Of a stretch of DNA of 64,000 bases, positions 35,296-45,881 are shown piece after piece (positions within the stretch are counted from its first letter, which is position 1; each line of letters starts with the position of its first letter). A program made the translations under genes and the position numbers. Source of the DNA: Rhodobacter aestuarii. GTDB taxonomy: Bacteria; Pseudomonadota; Alphaproteobacteria; Rhodobacterales; Rhodobacteraceae. Location of the stretch: positions 1-64,000 of the forward strand of contig NZ_FTOG01000005.1 of the NCBI RefSeq assembly GCF_900156655.1, in the 5' to 3' direction. The notes beneath the pieces are model-generated. The model was given only the letters and a program-made list of their open reading frames with translations. It made no database searches and was not told where the DNA came from.

Positions 35296-35316
35296 GATGT
35301 AAAAACTTTTTACATC
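35296..35316. promoter_or_regulatory. Perfect 21-bp palindrome upstream of the DUF2852 gene (site 1)
   Basis: Ten-base arms GATGTAAAAA (35296-35305) and TTTTTACATC (35307-35316) meet at a single central C. A related palindrome lies 59 bases further on. It has no T tail and sits in a promoter region, so it is read as a protein-binding site (core TGT-N11-ACA). Confidence 0.6.
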
Positions 35317-35354
35317 GCCCCTTGATTGCGACGGATCTGTTTCCCATCTCCGTT

Positions 35355-35375
35355 CATGTGAAAGGAATTCACATC
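35355..35375. promoter_or_regulatory. Related palindrome just before the DUF2852 gene (site 2)
   Basis: ATGTGAA (35356-35362) and TTCACAT (35368-35374) are inverted around AGGAA. The site matches site 1 in its outer bases (ATGT..ACATC), giving the same TGT-N11-ACA core. It ends 17 bases before the ATG, where a bound protein would block transcription or translation initiation. Confidence 0.55.
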
Positions 35376-35392
35376 AGCCCCGGAGAAAGACA

Positions 35393-35860
35393 ATGACTGC
35401 AACCACCTTCCATGCCCATGAGCGCCCCGGCGTGGTGACGCGTGCCCTGAATTGGCTTGACGAACGCGGGCCCATGAGCTGGGTCATCGTGATGATCGGG
35501 TCGTTCATCTTTGCTGGCCCGCTTGGCCTTCTGGTGCTTGGCTTCATCTTGATCACTGGCCGCTTCTCTGGCCGCAAATGCCGTTCGCTGCACGCGGGTT
35601 GCCCAAGCCGCTATGACCTGCGGATGCACTTCAAAGCGGCCCGTCCGACCGGCAATGCCGCGTTCGATGCCTATAAAGCCGATACGCTGGCGCGGCTTGA
35701 ACGCGAGCAAGATGAGTTTGAAGCCTTCCTGCACCGCTTGCGCGAGGCCCGCGATAAGGCCGAATTCGACCAATATATGGAAGAGCGTGCGCGTGCCGCG
35801 GCGGCGGAGACCGCTTCTGCGGAAGGCGATGCCACCGAGGCTCCGCGCGGCCAATACTGA
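35393..35860 (+). CDS. DUF2852 family membrane protein
   Basis: A 155-residue protein of the DUF2852 family, found in alphaproteobacteria and without known function. A hydrophobic stretch spans about residues 30-55 (WVIVMIGSFIFAGPLGLLVL). The conserved cytoplasmic part reads AAFDAYKADTLARLEREQDE then FLHRLREARDKAEFDQYMEE, probably helical, with an acidic and alanine-rich tail. GGAGAAAG precedes the ATG. Two tandem palindromes upstream suggest tight control. It lies next to the stress locus, but no EcfG promoter precedes it. Confidence 0.88.
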   Translation: MTATTFHAHERPGVVTRALNWLDERGPMSWVIVMIGSFIFAGPLGLLVLGFILITGRFSGRKCRSLHAGCPSRYDLRMHFKAARPTGNAAFDAYKADTLARLEREQDEFEAFLHRLREARDKAEFDQYMEERARAAAAETASAEGDATEAPRGQY

Positions 35861-36005
35861 CGCTGAAATGACAAAAGCTGACCAATCCCGCCTGAAAGGG
35901 CGGGGTTGTCGCGATTTCGTGACACGAAATCCTTGGCGTTGGGCGCAGGCTTTGTTAGCTTAAGGGCGCGTCGTCATGCATGCGGCGCGCAATTTCCCGA
36001 ACGTG

Positions 36006-36827
36006 ATGCGCCATTCACTCCCTCTTGCCCCGCAATTCTATGTGACCGCGCCGCAGCCTTGCCCTTATCTTGAGGGCCGGTCAGAGCGGAAATTGTTCAC
36101 GGCTTTGCAAGGCGAAAGTGCGGAAAAGCTCAACAACGCACTCTCGCGCCAAGGCTTCCGTCGGTCGCAAAACGTGCTCTATCGCCCGTCTTGTGCGGAT
36201 TGTTCGGCCTGTCTTTCGGCGCGCATTCGCGTTGAAGATTTCGTGCCGGGCCGCACCCAACGCCGGGTGCTGAACAAAAACGCCCATCTCAAGCGTACCG
36301 CTACCAGCCCTTGGGCCACGGAAGAACAATATACGCTGTTCCGGCGTTACCTCGATGCGCGCCACGCCGATGGTGGCATGGCCGATATGGATATTTTCGA
36401 ATTCGCCGCGATGATCGAGGAAACGCCGGTGAAGACGCGGGTGATTGAATATCGCGATGGCCGTGTGACGGAATCGCCGCGCCCGCTGACGGCGGTGTGC
36501 CTGACCGATGTGCTCGATGATGGCGTGAGCATGGTCTATAGCTTCTATGACCCCGCGCTCGCCGATACGAGCCTTGGCACCTATTTGATCCTTGATCATG
36601 TCGCGCTCGCGCAGAAGGCAGGGCTTCCCTACGTCTACCTTGGCTATTGGGTGCCCGGGTCGCGCAAGATGGGTTACAAGGCCCGGTTTTCGGCTCTTGA
36701 GATTTTCAAGGGCGGGCGCTGGCAACCGATTGGCAACCCCGAAGATCACTCGGGCGAGACGCATCCGCTTTCGGTCGATCCGATTGCAGAGCAGGTCGCG
36801 CGAATCCAACTGCCGGATATGCGCTAA
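36006..36827 (+). CDS. bpt: Aspartate/glutamate leucyltransferase Bpt (N-end rule)
   Basis: A 273-residue aminoacyl-tRNA-protein transferase. It moves leucine from charged tRNA to proteins with N-terminal Asp or Glu and so marks them for ClpS/ClpAP degradation. The N-terminal domain has [15 protein letters not shown] and the cysteine cluster [16 protein letters not shown]. The C-terminal GNAT-like part has [20 protein letters not shown] and [16 protein letters not shown]. The family start [11 protein letters not shown] was chosen; an in-frame ATG at 35976 would add ten residues and has a better-placed AGGG. Confidence 0.93.
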   Translation: MRHSLPLAPQFYVTAPQPCPYLEGRSERKLFTALQGESAEKLNNALSRQGFRRSQNVLYRPSCADCSACLSARIRVEDFVPGRTQRRVLNKNAHLKRTATSPWATEEQYTLFRRYLDARHADGGMADMDIFEFAAMIEETPVKTRVIEYRDGRVTESPRPLTAVCLTDVLDDGVSMVYSFYDPALADTSLGTYLILDHVALAQKAGLPYVYLGYWVPGSRKMGYKARFSALEIFKGGRWQPIGNPEDHSGETHPLSVDPIAEQVARIQLPDMR

Positions 36828-38180
<1,353 letters not shown>

Positions 38181-38202
38181 GCCGGTTGTGTGCGAGAAGA
38201 AG

Positions 38203-38230
38203 AGCCCCGGGGAAACCCGGGGCTTTTTTG
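38203..38230 (+). terminator. Terminator of takP
   Basis: A 9-bp stem AGCCCCGGG (38203-38211) with CCCGGGGCT (38216-38224) and a GAAA tetraloop, followed by a run of T, 22 bases after the stop. Confidence 0.92.
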
Positions 38231-38422
38231 TTTGGGCGTTCGGTAAGCCCACATCCGCGGGTGTGATGCCGTGGGCAATCATGACGCAGATGATGCTTTG
38301 AAGCGTGAGGGAGGTTGTCGGACAAAGCGCGGTGGCGATACTGTTCCATGCAGGTTTTGAAAAGCGCGCGGCAGACGGTGTCTCGCGCGATAAATTCCAA
38401 CGGATTGATAAGGGCTGGGACG

Positions 38423-39367
38423 ATGAAACCTCTCAATTGGCTTTGGGGGCGGCGCGGGCGCTCTGGTCCTACGATTTGCATTTCCCTGATCAAAAACGAG
38501 CAAGACATCATCGAACCGTTCTTGCGCCACAATCGGCGTTTCTTCGACGAAATGATCGTTTTGGATCACGGCTCAACTGACGACACTGCCGCGATTGCGC
38601 AGCGCTGTGCGCAGGAGCTTGGGCATATCCATATCACTCCGATTGAAGAGCCTGCTTATCATCAATCCAAGTTCACAACCGAGGCGCTGCGAGCCGCTGT
38701 GCGGGATTATCATCCTGATTACGTGGTGTTTTTGGATGCGGATGAGTTTATTGGCTCGGAAAGCCGTGCTGCCTTTGATCGGGTGCTTTCGCGCGTTCCC
38801 GCCCGGGCCTGTGGGGAGGTGCGTTGGCAAACCTATCTGCCTGCCCCAATGGCATCGCCGCCCCCTGACCCGATTGCGCAGATCGCTTTTCGACGTGAAG
38901 CGGAGTTGCCGCAGTTTTCTAAGATTATTTTGCGCTTGGCGGGGCACGCGGCGGATCAAATCGTGATCGGGCAGGGAAATCACAGTGCAACAAGACGCGG
39001 GAAGGCCCTGAAAACCGTTCCGTTGCCCGACCTTTGCCTGATGCATTTTCCCGTGCGCAGCCGGGAGCAATTTATCGCCAAATGCGCTGTGGGGTGGAGC
39101 ACCCATTTAAAGCGGGCCGACCGTTCCGCGGTGCAGGCTTTCCAGTGGGAAAAGGTTGGGCGTTTGGTGGTCGAAGAGGGGGCCGCCTTAGACACGCTTG
39201 AGGTCGATCTTTCGCAGGCCGCTTTGGAATATGCGCAAGATTTCCCGCCGCCAGTTTGGCCGCAAAACACCGTCGCTGCGCGCCCAGACATTTTCTATGA
39301 GCGCAAATATTCAGACGGCAAATTTGCGGACCCAGCAAGGCTCATCGCAGAAGCGCTGAAGACCTAG
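38423..39367 (+). CDS. Glycosyltransferase family 2 protein
   Basis: A 314-residue GT-A type transferase of the family 2/92-like group. The N-terminal part has ICISLIKNEQDIIEPFLRHN and MIVLDHGSTDDTAAIAQR, the nucleotide-sugar domain, and VVFLDADEFIG near residue 102 supplies the metal-binding Asp-x-Asp-like motif. The later LMHFPVRSREQFIAK is typical of this subgroup. The start at MKPLNWLW has AAGGG upstream; an earlier TTG at 38315 and ATG at 38348 are less well supported. There is no neighbouring polysaccharide gene, so the acceptor is unknown. Confidence 0.82.
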   Translation: MKPLNWLWGRRGRSGPTICISLIKNEQDIIEPFLRHNRRFFDEMIVLDHGSTDDTAAIAQRCAQELGHIHITPIEEPAYHQSKFTTEALRAAVRDYHPDYVVFLDADEFIGSESRAAFDRVLSRVPARACGEVRWQTYLPAPMASPPPDPIAQIAFRREAELPQFSKIILRLAGHAADQIVIGQGNHSATRRGKALKTVPLPDLCLMHFPVRSREQFIAKCAVGWSTHLKRADRSAVQAFQWEKVGRLVVEEGAALDTLEVDLSQAALEYAQDFPPPVWPQNTVAARPDIFYERKYSDGKFADPARLIAEALKT

Positions 39368-39408
39368 CCCCCCGCCGTGGGTCTATGTTCCTGTCCGAGG
39401 GGCGCCCC

Positions 39409-39891
39409 TCACAGAGCCCGATACAAGATCGCCGTGGAAATTGGGCAGGTGAGGCTTGCGATGCGGGCGCCTAAAATTGCCGGCGGCACTTCGTAGCGGG
39501 CGAGTTCGCGAAACCCGTGGTGGATGAAGAACTTGGCCGAAGCGGCGGGGCTATAGGCGTAAACATCATGCGCGCCTGCGGCTTTCACCTCGGCCAAAAG
39601 CGCAGACAGCACCGCGCGCCCATGACCTTTGTCGCGCAAGCTTGCGGGCACAAGGATCGAGCGAATAAGCCCATGCCCCTCAATCATCTCATAGCCGCCA
39701 TAAATCCCGCCATCGCCAGCGGGCGTTTGATAGGCGAAGAAGGTCCGCCCCGGTTCGGCCAGATCCGCAACGGGCAGGCGGGCTGCGGCAAGCGATGCGG
39801 CAAAATCCGTGTTACTGCCCGCAACGGGCGCTGCCATCAGCGTTGAGGGGGGCAGGGCGGCGGGGGCGGAAATGGGATTCAGGCCAGCCAT
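39409..39891 (-). CDS. GNAT-family N-acetyltransferase, ArsN2-like
   Basis: A 160-residue acetyltransferase. The acetyl-CoA loop region is LIRSILVPASLRDKGHGRAVLSALL, where Q/RxxGxG/A reads RDKGHG, and AKFFIHHGF is the usual C-terminal element. The end PPAILGARIASLTCP resembles arsenic-resistance GNATs of the ArsN2 type. No ars genes are adjacent, so that link is only by sequence. It converges on the glycosyltransferase gene. Confidence 0.75.
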   Translation of the reverse strand: MAGLNPISAPAALPPSTLMAAPVAGSNTDFAASLAAARLPVADLAEPGRTFFAYQTPAGDGGIYGGYEMIEGHGLIRSILVPASLRDKGHGRAVLSALLAEVKAAGAHDVYAYSPAASAKFFIHHGFRELARYEVPPAILGARIASLTCPISTAILYRAL

Positions 39892-40226
39892 CGCAGGGCT
39901 CCTTCACCAAAGGGTACGGGGATTACTCGAAAACAAGGCACAGGCACCGCCGCGGCCCGGGGCGGGCAAAAATCCGATGAGGGTGGTCTTGACCTTGCCT
40001 GTTCCATTGCGGGCCCTCGCAAGCGGTGACGAAAGTGTGAACCTGTCACGGGTGTGGGTCAAGCCCGTCGCGCGCGGTTCGTATTAAGTTTCACACCGGT
40101 AAACGTTAACAAAGGCTCAAGAAATCCGGCCCAAATTGGCAAGGCGCGGCAACATGTCCATAGCGGGGCGAAGCTATGGTCAAGATGCCCTCTCGCCTGC
40201 GGCTTTGCTTCGTGTTTGATGGGATC
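39892..40226. other. Intergenic region without a recognised gene
   Basis: This 335-base gap lies between the divergent GNAT and antiporter genes and must hold both promoters. If the antiporter starts at the earlier ATG (40176) the gap is 284 bases. I see no repeat, RNA gene or clear operator, and no EcfG-type promoter. Confidence 0.5.
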
Positions 40227-41990
40227 ATGTCTACAGCTCACGACCTTGGCTTCTATCGCGAAGCGCTCATTTTCCTTGGCACCGCCGGTGTGGTGCTGCC
40301 GCTCATGACGCGGTTCCGCGTCTCCCCCGTGGTCGGGTTTTTGGTGGCCGGGCTTTTGCTTGGCCCCTATAGCGCGGGGCGGCTGACGGAATATTTGCCC
40401 TTTGTCGGCTGGTTCACGATTTCCTCGCAAGAGGCGGTGGATCAACTGGCCGAACTGGGCGTGGCCTTTCTTTTGTTCAACATCGGGTTGGAGCTGTCCC
40501 TGGACCGGTTGTGGACGATGCGGCGCGCGGTCTTTGGGCTTGGCATGGCGCAGGTGGTGCTGACGACTGTGGCGATTGCGGTCACGGCTTGGCTGTTTGG
40601 CAACCCGATTGACGCGAGCTTGGTGATTGGTGCCTGTCTGGCGCTGTCTTCCACCGCGATCGTATTGCAGCTTTTGGCCGATCAACACCGGCTGAACACC
40701 CAATCGGGGCGCAATATTTTTGGCATTCTGCTTGCCCAAGATTTGGCCGTGGTGCCGATTTTGTTCCTGATCGTTGTCTTTGGCGATGCCACCTCCAAAG
40801 GCGGTGAGGTCTCGGTCACCGATGTGCTTTCCGGGCTTGGCATCGCGCTGTTGCAGGCGATTGCGGCCATCTCGCTGATCGTCGGCTTTGGCCGGTTGAT
40901 TTTGCGGCGTCTGTTCCGTCAAGTGGCGCATACGCAAAACCGCGAACTTTTCATGGCGACGATCTTATTTGTCGTCGTGGGCACCTCGCTCGTCACCCGT
41001 TTTGCCGGGCTGTCGATGGCTTTGGGCGCGTTTTTGGCGGGGCTTTTGTTGGCTGAAACCGAATTTCGCCGCCAAGTCGCGGTGGATATTGAGCCCTTTA
41101 AGGGCCTGCTTTTGGGGCTTTTCTTCATCTCGGTCGGGATGCGGATCGACCCTGCGGCGATTGCGGCCTATCCGGTGATGGTGGCGCTCTCGATTATTGG
41201 GATGACGGCGGTGAAGGCGGCGGTGGTGGCCCCCTTGGCGCGTGCTTTTGGCATTTCGTGGCCACAGGCGTTAGAGGCGGCGCTGTTGTTGGCGGGCGGT
41301 GGGGAATTTGCCTTCCTTGTGCTCAGCCTTGCGGGCTCAAGCGGGCTGACCTCGCGTGAGGTGCAGCAGTTCATGTTGCTTGTGGCCTCCGGCACGATGC
41401 TGATGACCCCGCTTTTGGCGCGGCTCGGGCGGCAGGTTGGCTCGCGCGCCAGCGCCAGTGCGACCCCCGGTGAGGGGGTCTTGCCAGACCTGTCTACAGG
41501 GCGCGTTCTGGTGGTGGGCCATGGCCGCGTGGGGCGGCTTCTTAGCGAGGTGCTGGAGCGCGAAAGCTTTGATTGCCTGATGATTGAGCGCGATGCTGAT
41601 CTGGTGCGCCGGGGCCGCGAACGCGGGCGCGATGTGGTTTATGGTGATGCAACCCGCACGGGCTTTTTGCGTCGCTGTGGGCTGGATGACGCGCCCGCCG
41701 TGATCTTGACCATGCATGATGCCACGGCGGCCGAAGCGATTGTGACCGCTGTGCGGGCGGAGCGGCCCGAGGTGCCGATCATCGTGCGTGCGCAAGATGC
41801 CGATCATGCGGTTCGGCTTTTTGCTTTGGGGGCCAGCCATGTGATCCCCGAAGCGTTTGAAACGAGCCTCGAGCTTTTGGATCGTGCGCTTGGCGCCTTG
41901 GGGGTTGAGGGCGAACGGTCTGAAAATATCGTGCAAAGCCAGCGCGAAGAGATGATGCGGTTTTTGCGCCGCGAAATCAGCGCGGAATAG
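40227..41990 (+). CDS. Kef-type monovalent cation:proton antiporter (CPA2) with RCK domain
   Basis: A 587-residue membrane protein that exchanges K+ or another cation for protons. The CPA2 transport domain (about 1-375, 12-13 helices) includes FLLFNIGLELSLDRL, FGILLAQDLAVVPILF and LLLAGGGEFAFLVLSLAG. The C-terminal nucleotide-binding RCK/TrkA-N domain starts with VLVVGHGRVGRLLSEVL and continues with VVYGDATRTGFLRRCG. The start MSTAHDLGFY matches the family; an in-frame ATG at 40176 is also possible and neither has a strong ribosome site. The end overlaps the convergent hydrolase gene by 14 bases. Confidence 0.9.
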   Translation: MSTAHDLGFYREALIFLGTAGVVLPLMTRFRVSPVVGFLVAGLLLGPYSAGRLTEYLPFVGWFTISSQEAVDQLAELGVAFLLFNIGLELSLDRLWTMRRAVFGLGMAQVVLTTVAIAVTAWLFGNPIDASLVIGACLALSSTAIVLQLLADQHRLNTQSGRNIFGILLAQDLAVVPILFLIVVFGDATSKGGEVSVTDVLSGLGIALLQAIAAISLIVGFGRLILRRLFRQVAHTQNRELFMATILFVVVGTSLVTRFAGLSMALGAFLAGLLLAETEFRRQVAVDIEPFKGLLLGLFFISVGMRIDPAAIAAYPVMVALSIIGMTAVKAAVVAPLARAFGISWPQALEAALLLAGGGEFAFLVLSLAGSSGLTSREVQQFMLLVASGTMLMTPLLARLGRQVGSRASASATPGEGVLPDLSTGRVLVVGHGRVGRLLSEVLERESFDCLMIERDADLVRRGRERGRDVVYGDATRTGFLRRCGLDDAPAVILTMHDATAAEAIVTAVRAERPEVPIIVRAQDADHAVRLFALGASHVIPEAFETSLELLDRALGALGVEGERSENIVQSQREEMMRFLRREISAE

Positions 41991-42705
41991 GAAAAAGCTT
42001 CGCGCGCCGCTGCCCGCCCGCAGAGGCCGCGATCCGCAAAAGTCGCCGCCGGTCGTCCGCAAAAGCGGCCTCCACCAGCCCCGAAAGTGCGCCGCGGCGT
42101 TTGAGATGGGGCACCAAATCGGAATGGCTGAGATCGGGAAAGATCACCTGTTCCGTGCCTTTGGTTTGCGGAAACCGTAACGCGTGGGGCAGGTCATCCA
42201 CGCCACCATGAAACAGCCACGCTTGCCCGCGCGAGGGCAGGGGCGCGGTGGGCCAGCGCCAGTTTGCGATGTGCGCGGTCCAGTCTGCCCAGCGGGTTTC
42301 CTCGGGCATCAGATCCGGCGCGACCGAGATTTGCGGTCCAAAGGCGAGCACCAGATCCACAGGCAAAACCTGCGCCGCAACAAGCGCCGAAAACGCCCCC
42401 ATAGACAGACCAAGGGTTGCAATCCGCGCCACCTCTTGGCGCGCCTGCACGGCTTTGAAACTTTCCAAAAGCGCCGCTTCAAAGCCTAGATCATTCGCCC
42501 AACTGCGGCTCGCATCTGAAATAAAAAGCGCAGGCCGGGGATGGGCCTCAGTGCCGCGCCCGGTGGCGGTGGCGACAAATTCGGGCGCGGGGGGGCGCGT
42601 CGGGTCATGCCCGATCGAGGCGAAGGATATCACCAAATCGGCCCCCTTGCCAGGCAGATAATCCACCGCGAAAGGGGCGCGGTCCCACAAACGCTCAAAC
42701 TGCAT
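41977..42705 (-). CDS. Alpha/beta-hydrolase-like protein
   Basis: A 242-residue protein. The nucleophile elbow is LGLSMGAFSA (G-x-S-x-G). The other hydrolase elements are LVISFASIGHDP near the N-terminus, AWLFHGGVDDLPHALRFP (possible acid residue) and FPDLSHSDLVPHLK (possible catalytic histidine). Such proteins often occur next to glycosyltransferases or as loner esterases. The substrate is unknown. The start MQFERLWDRAP was preferred over an upstream extension. Confidence 0.7.
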   Translation of the reverse strand: MQFERLWDRAPFAVDYLPGKGADLVISFASIGHDPTRPPAPEFVATATGRGTEAHPRPALFISDASRSWANDLGFEAALLESFKAVQARQEVARIATLGLSMGAFSALVAAQVLPVDLVLAFGPQISVAPDLMPEETRWADWTAHIANWRWPTAPLPSRGQAWLFHGGVDDLPHALRFPQTKGTEQVIFPDLSHSDLVPHLKRRGALSGLVEAAFADDRRRLLRIAASAGGQRRAKLFPIPR

Positions 42706-42754
42706 CGGGCCTCCGGGCCCAGATGTGCCGCGCGGGGGACATTGACGCAAGGGG

Positions 42755-43660
42755 TTAGGCTTCGCAGTGCTCTGCCAGTGTGACGATCTCGGCCCCCAGT
42801 TGCGCCACCAAGGCGCGCCCGCGCGCTTCGCCCAGCACCATCACTGCGCTTGCCAGCGCATCGGCCCGCATGCAGCTTTCGGCCAAGACCGTGACCGAGG
42901 CGGGGCTTTGTTTTAGCGGCCCCCCCGTTGCCGGGTCCATCGTATGCGCCAGATGGCGGTCGCCGAGTTTCACGAAATGGCGGTAATCGCCCGAGGTGGC
43001 GAGCGCGATATTTTCAATCTCAAACATCGAATGGATCGCGCGGGTGCCAATCTCTGGCTTCTCCAACGCCACCGTCCAGCCGCGCCCATCGGGTTGAGTG
43101 CCTAAGGCGCGCAACTCGCCATCAATGCTTGCCAAAGCGTGATTAAGGCCAAGCGCCTGCGCGGTGCGGATCAGGCGATCGACCCCATAGCCCTTGGCGA
43201 TGCCGCACAGATCAAGCGTGATTTCTGCATGCTTGCGCGCGCGGCTTTGCGTGATGTCGAGTTCGAGCACCTCATGCGCGGGGCAGCGTGTCTTTTGCAG
43301 CGCGGCGCGGATGGCGGGTTCACTGGGCGCAGTCGGGCCAAAGCCCCAAGCGCGCACCGCATCGCCCATGCCAATCTCAAACGCGCCCCCAGAGGCGCAC
43401 CCAATCGTCAAAGCCTCGGCCAAAACCTCCATCAAAGCGGCGGGCAAGAGATGCCATTGCCCCACCGAGGCTGCGTTGAAGCGCATCAAATCGCTGTGCG
43501 GTTTCCACGTGGACATCTGATCATCGACCAGATCCACCGCCTCTTGAAAGCGTGCCTGAAGCGGGATCAGGTCAATGTCTTCGGGCGCGAAAAACACCAC
43601 CGACCAGCGGCTGCCCATCGTCGGGCCGTTCAGCACATGGCGGGCAAGGTTAGTAGACAT
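42755..43660 (-). CDS. apbE: FAD:protein FMN transferase ApbE without a signal peptide
   Basis: A 301-residue flavin transferase that attaches FMN from FAD to Thr/Ser of target proteins, using magnesium. Family marks are GPTMGSRWSVVFF, SGGAFEIGMGDAVRAWGFGP, LDLCGIAKGYGVDRLI and the metal region HTMDPATGGPL. Most Gram-negative ApbE proteins are lipoproteins or secreted; this one starts MSTNLARHVL with no signal sequence. It overlaps by 11 bases the gene for a PepSY flavodoxin reductase and probably modifies the DUF2271 protein of the same operon. Confidence 0.92.
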   Translation of the reverse strand: MSTNLARHVLNGPTMGSRWSVVFFAPEDIDLIPLQARFQEAVDLVDDQMSTWKPHSDLMRFNAASVGQWHLLPAALMEVLAEALTIGCASGGAFEIGMGDAVRAWGFGPTAPSEPAIRAALQKTRCPAHEVLELDITQSRARKHAEITLDLCGIAKGYGVDRLIRTAQALGLNHALASIDGELRALGTQPDGRGWTVALEKPEIGTRAIHSMFEIENIALATSGDYRHFVKLGDRHLAHTMDPATGGPLKQSPASVTVLAESCMRADALASAVMVLGEARGRALVAQLGAEIVTLAEHCEA

Positions 43661-45857
43661 CTTCAAGGTAGCGTCCTTCAGCTTTCAATGTGGCGGGGCT
43701 CTGCGCGGCGGTTTCGGCAATGTCATCGAGCGTGGCACGCACGGCGGCGGCCATGTCACGCCCGCCGCAGACCATGATTTGCGCGCCAGCAGCGAGCATT
43801 GCGCGCAGCTTCTCTGCATCGGCGCGCAGCGCGTCTTGCACGTAGTGGCGGGCTCCGCTGCGCGAGGAGGCGGTGGTGAGCCCGGCCAAATGCCCGGCCT
43901 TTTGCCAGGCCGCGAAATCCTCGCCATAAAGCAGATCGCTTTCGGGGCTGCGGATGCCGAAATAGAGATGCAACGGGCGGCGGCGGCGATTGGCGCGGAT
44001 AAAGCCCGCCAAAGGCCCGACCCCGGTGCCCGCGCCGATCAAAATGACCGGCTTGCGCGAGGTTTGTGGGCGGAAGCCCGGGTTGGGGCGCAAGAAACCC
44101 GCGACCGTGTCGCCCGGTTGCAACTCGGTCAATTGGCCCGAGCAGAGCCCGCCCGGATGGCGGCGCACGCAAATTTCCACAAAGCCATCGCGCGAAGACG
44201 AGGCGAGCGAATAGAACCGCGGCACATCCGAGCCACGCGGCAAGATGCCGATCAGATCGCCCGCGTCAAAGCGCGCAAAGCCTTGGCCCGACACCCGCGC
44301 CCAAAGCGATTTGCGCGGCAAGGCAAACCGCAAGATCGCGGTGGGGGCCTGCACCTCCGCCCCGTAATCGCGGCGCGAGATCAGGGTGAGCGTCTCGGTC
44401 CGCGGGCGTTCGGGCAGATGGGTGAGGTCCAGCGGCAGCCCCAGCGCCGCGCCCAAGTCGCGCGACCAGCGGGTGAAATCTTGCGCGGATTGGCGATCCA
44501 CCGTGCCCATCGGCATCAGCTCTGTCCAACCCGCCGCGCGGGCGGCTTGGGCCAAGCTTTCGGCGTAGCCGCAGAACTGCGGGAAGGAGCGATCTCCAAA
44601 GCCCAAAATGGCGAGCGGTGCGGTGGGGGCGGGGCGCAATTTGGCAATGCGCTCGGCCACACCGCGCGCGGCAGTTGGGGCCTCCCCCTCGCCATAGGTC
44701 GCGGCCAAAATCACGAAGCGCTCTGCATGGGGGAAACGGTTTGGGTCAAAGGTTGAAAGCGCGCCGGTATGCACCTTTTGCCCGGCCTTGGTGAGCCCGT
44801 TGTGCAACGTGCGGGCAAAGCCCCAAGTCGAGCCACCTTCCGAGGCCACCAAAACCACGATCTGCGCCAGCGTGGGTTTGACATTGGCTTTGATGCGGGC
44901 GCCATAGCGGCGCGCGGCGCGCCATTGCTGAAAGCCCGTCCAGCCCAACACCGGCACAGAGAGCGACATCAGCCCCAAGATCAGGCCGAGCGTTTCCGCG
45001 CCTTGGCCGGTGTGCAGCATGAGGATGATCTCGCTCACGCGTTCCATCACGCCCGGCGTCGCAAAAGAGAGCATCTGCCCGGTGCCGGGGTCGATCAGCG
45101 CCGCGCCGCCCTCGGTTGTTAGTTTCAGCGTATCACTGGGCAGATCGGGGGAGGGGAAAGAGAGTTCTTTAAGCGCGCTCGCCGGGGTTTCCGCGAACAG
45201 CGGGATCTGGTCAAAGGCCAACGGGGTTTGCGATGCGCTGGCAAACGCGGGCGCAGGCTCCACGGATGTGTCCGGGATTAACGAAAAGACAGAGGCCGTC
45301 ATCCAAAGCCCGGTGAGGGATGACAAGATGAGCCCGCCAATCGCAAACCGCGCCAGTTCGGTGTGCAGCCGGGTCGAAAGCGGGCCGCGCGCGCGGGCAA
45401 ACCAGCGGTTCCAGCCGCCCATGCGGCGCGCCACCAAAACCGTGCCCGAGGCAGAAAGCAAAAGCATCAATCCCGCGCCCATGGCAGCGGTGATCCGCCC
45501 GCCATCGCCCATCAGCAATTTGCGATGCAAATCGGTGAAAAAGCGCAAGCCAAAGGCCGGGTCGGGGCTGCCAATTTCGGCCCCCGTTGCCGGGTCAATC
45601 ACCGCCGCGCCGGGGGTGCCATTTTCAAACCACCACGCCACCACGCGCCCAGAAGGCGCGCGGCGAATTTGTTCCACCCCCGGATGGGCATTTTGCACGC
45701 GCTTTGCCAAATCGGCCACCGTGAGCGTACTTTCCACTTGCGGGACGTTTAGCCGCTCCGCCATCGGGTAAAGCGATAAGATCGCCCCGGTGACAGAGAG
45801 CAAAAGCACAAGAGCCATGGCCAAAAGGCCGGGCCAACGGTGAAGAAGACGCAACAC
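43650..45857 (-). CDS. PepSY membrane domain fused to flavodoxin and ferredoxin-NADP reductase domains
   Basis: A 735-residue transmembrane reductase. Residues 1-320 are a PepSY_TM domain with four helices and histidines that may bind heme (LLHRWPGLLAMALVL, FTDLHRKLLMG, RLHTELARFAIGG, MLHTGQGAET). Residues about 340-480 are a flavodoxin-like domain (VLVASEGGSTWGFARTL). The rest is an FAD/NADPH reductase (RFYSLASSS, GAGTGVGPLAGFI, MVCGGRDMAAAV). It would take electrons from cytoplasmic NADPH across the membrane to an outside acceptor. Translation starts at GTG with GGAGG in front. It belongs to the operon with DUF2271 and ApbE. Confidence 0.9.
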   Translation of the reverse strand: MLRLLHRWPGLLAMALVLLLSVTGAILSLYPMAERLNVPQVESTLTVADLAKRVQNAHPGVEQIRRAPSGRVVAWWFENGTPGAAVIDPATGAEIGSPDPAFGLRFFTDLHRKLLMGDGGRITAAMGAGLMLLLSASGTVLVARRMGGWNRWFARARGPLSTRLHTELARFAIGGLILSSLTGLWMTASVFSLIPDTSVEPAPAFASASQTPLAFDQIPLFAETPASALKELSFPSPDLPSDTLKLTTEGGAALIDPGTGQMLSFATPGVMERVSEIILMLHTGQGAETLGLILGLMSLSVPVLGWTGFQQWRAARRYGARIKANVKPTLAQIVVLVASEGGSTWGFARTLHNGLTKAGQKVHTGALSTFDPNRFPHAERFVILAATYGEGEAPTAARGVAERIAKLRPAPTAPLAILGFGDRSFPQFCGYAESLAQAARAAGWTELMPMGTVDRQSAQDFTRWSRDLGAALGLPLDLTHLPERPRTETLTLISRRDYGAEVQAPTAILRFALPRKSLWARVSGQGFARFDAGDLIGILPRGSDVPRFYSLASSSRDGFVEICVRRHPGGLCSGQLTELQPGDTVAGFLRPNPGFRPQTSRKPVILIGAGTGVGPLAGFIRANRRRRPLHLYFGIRSPESDLLYGEDFAAWQKAGHLAGLTTASSRSGARHYVQDALRADAEKLRAMLAAGAQIMVCGGRDMAAAVRATLDDIAETAAQSPATLKAEGRYLEDVY

Positions 45858-45881
45858 GGGTTTGCCCTCCGGGGGTTGGGG

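Noticed and set aside
35296-35375. PpsR/CrtJ photosynthesis repressor sites
   Set aside because: The TGT and ACA elements are 11 bases apart, not 12, and no photosynthesis gene is nearby.
38315-38422. An earlier TTG or ATG start for the glycosyltransferase
   Set aside because: The added residues show no family likeness, and the ATG at 38423 has a better ribosome site. The call is not certain.
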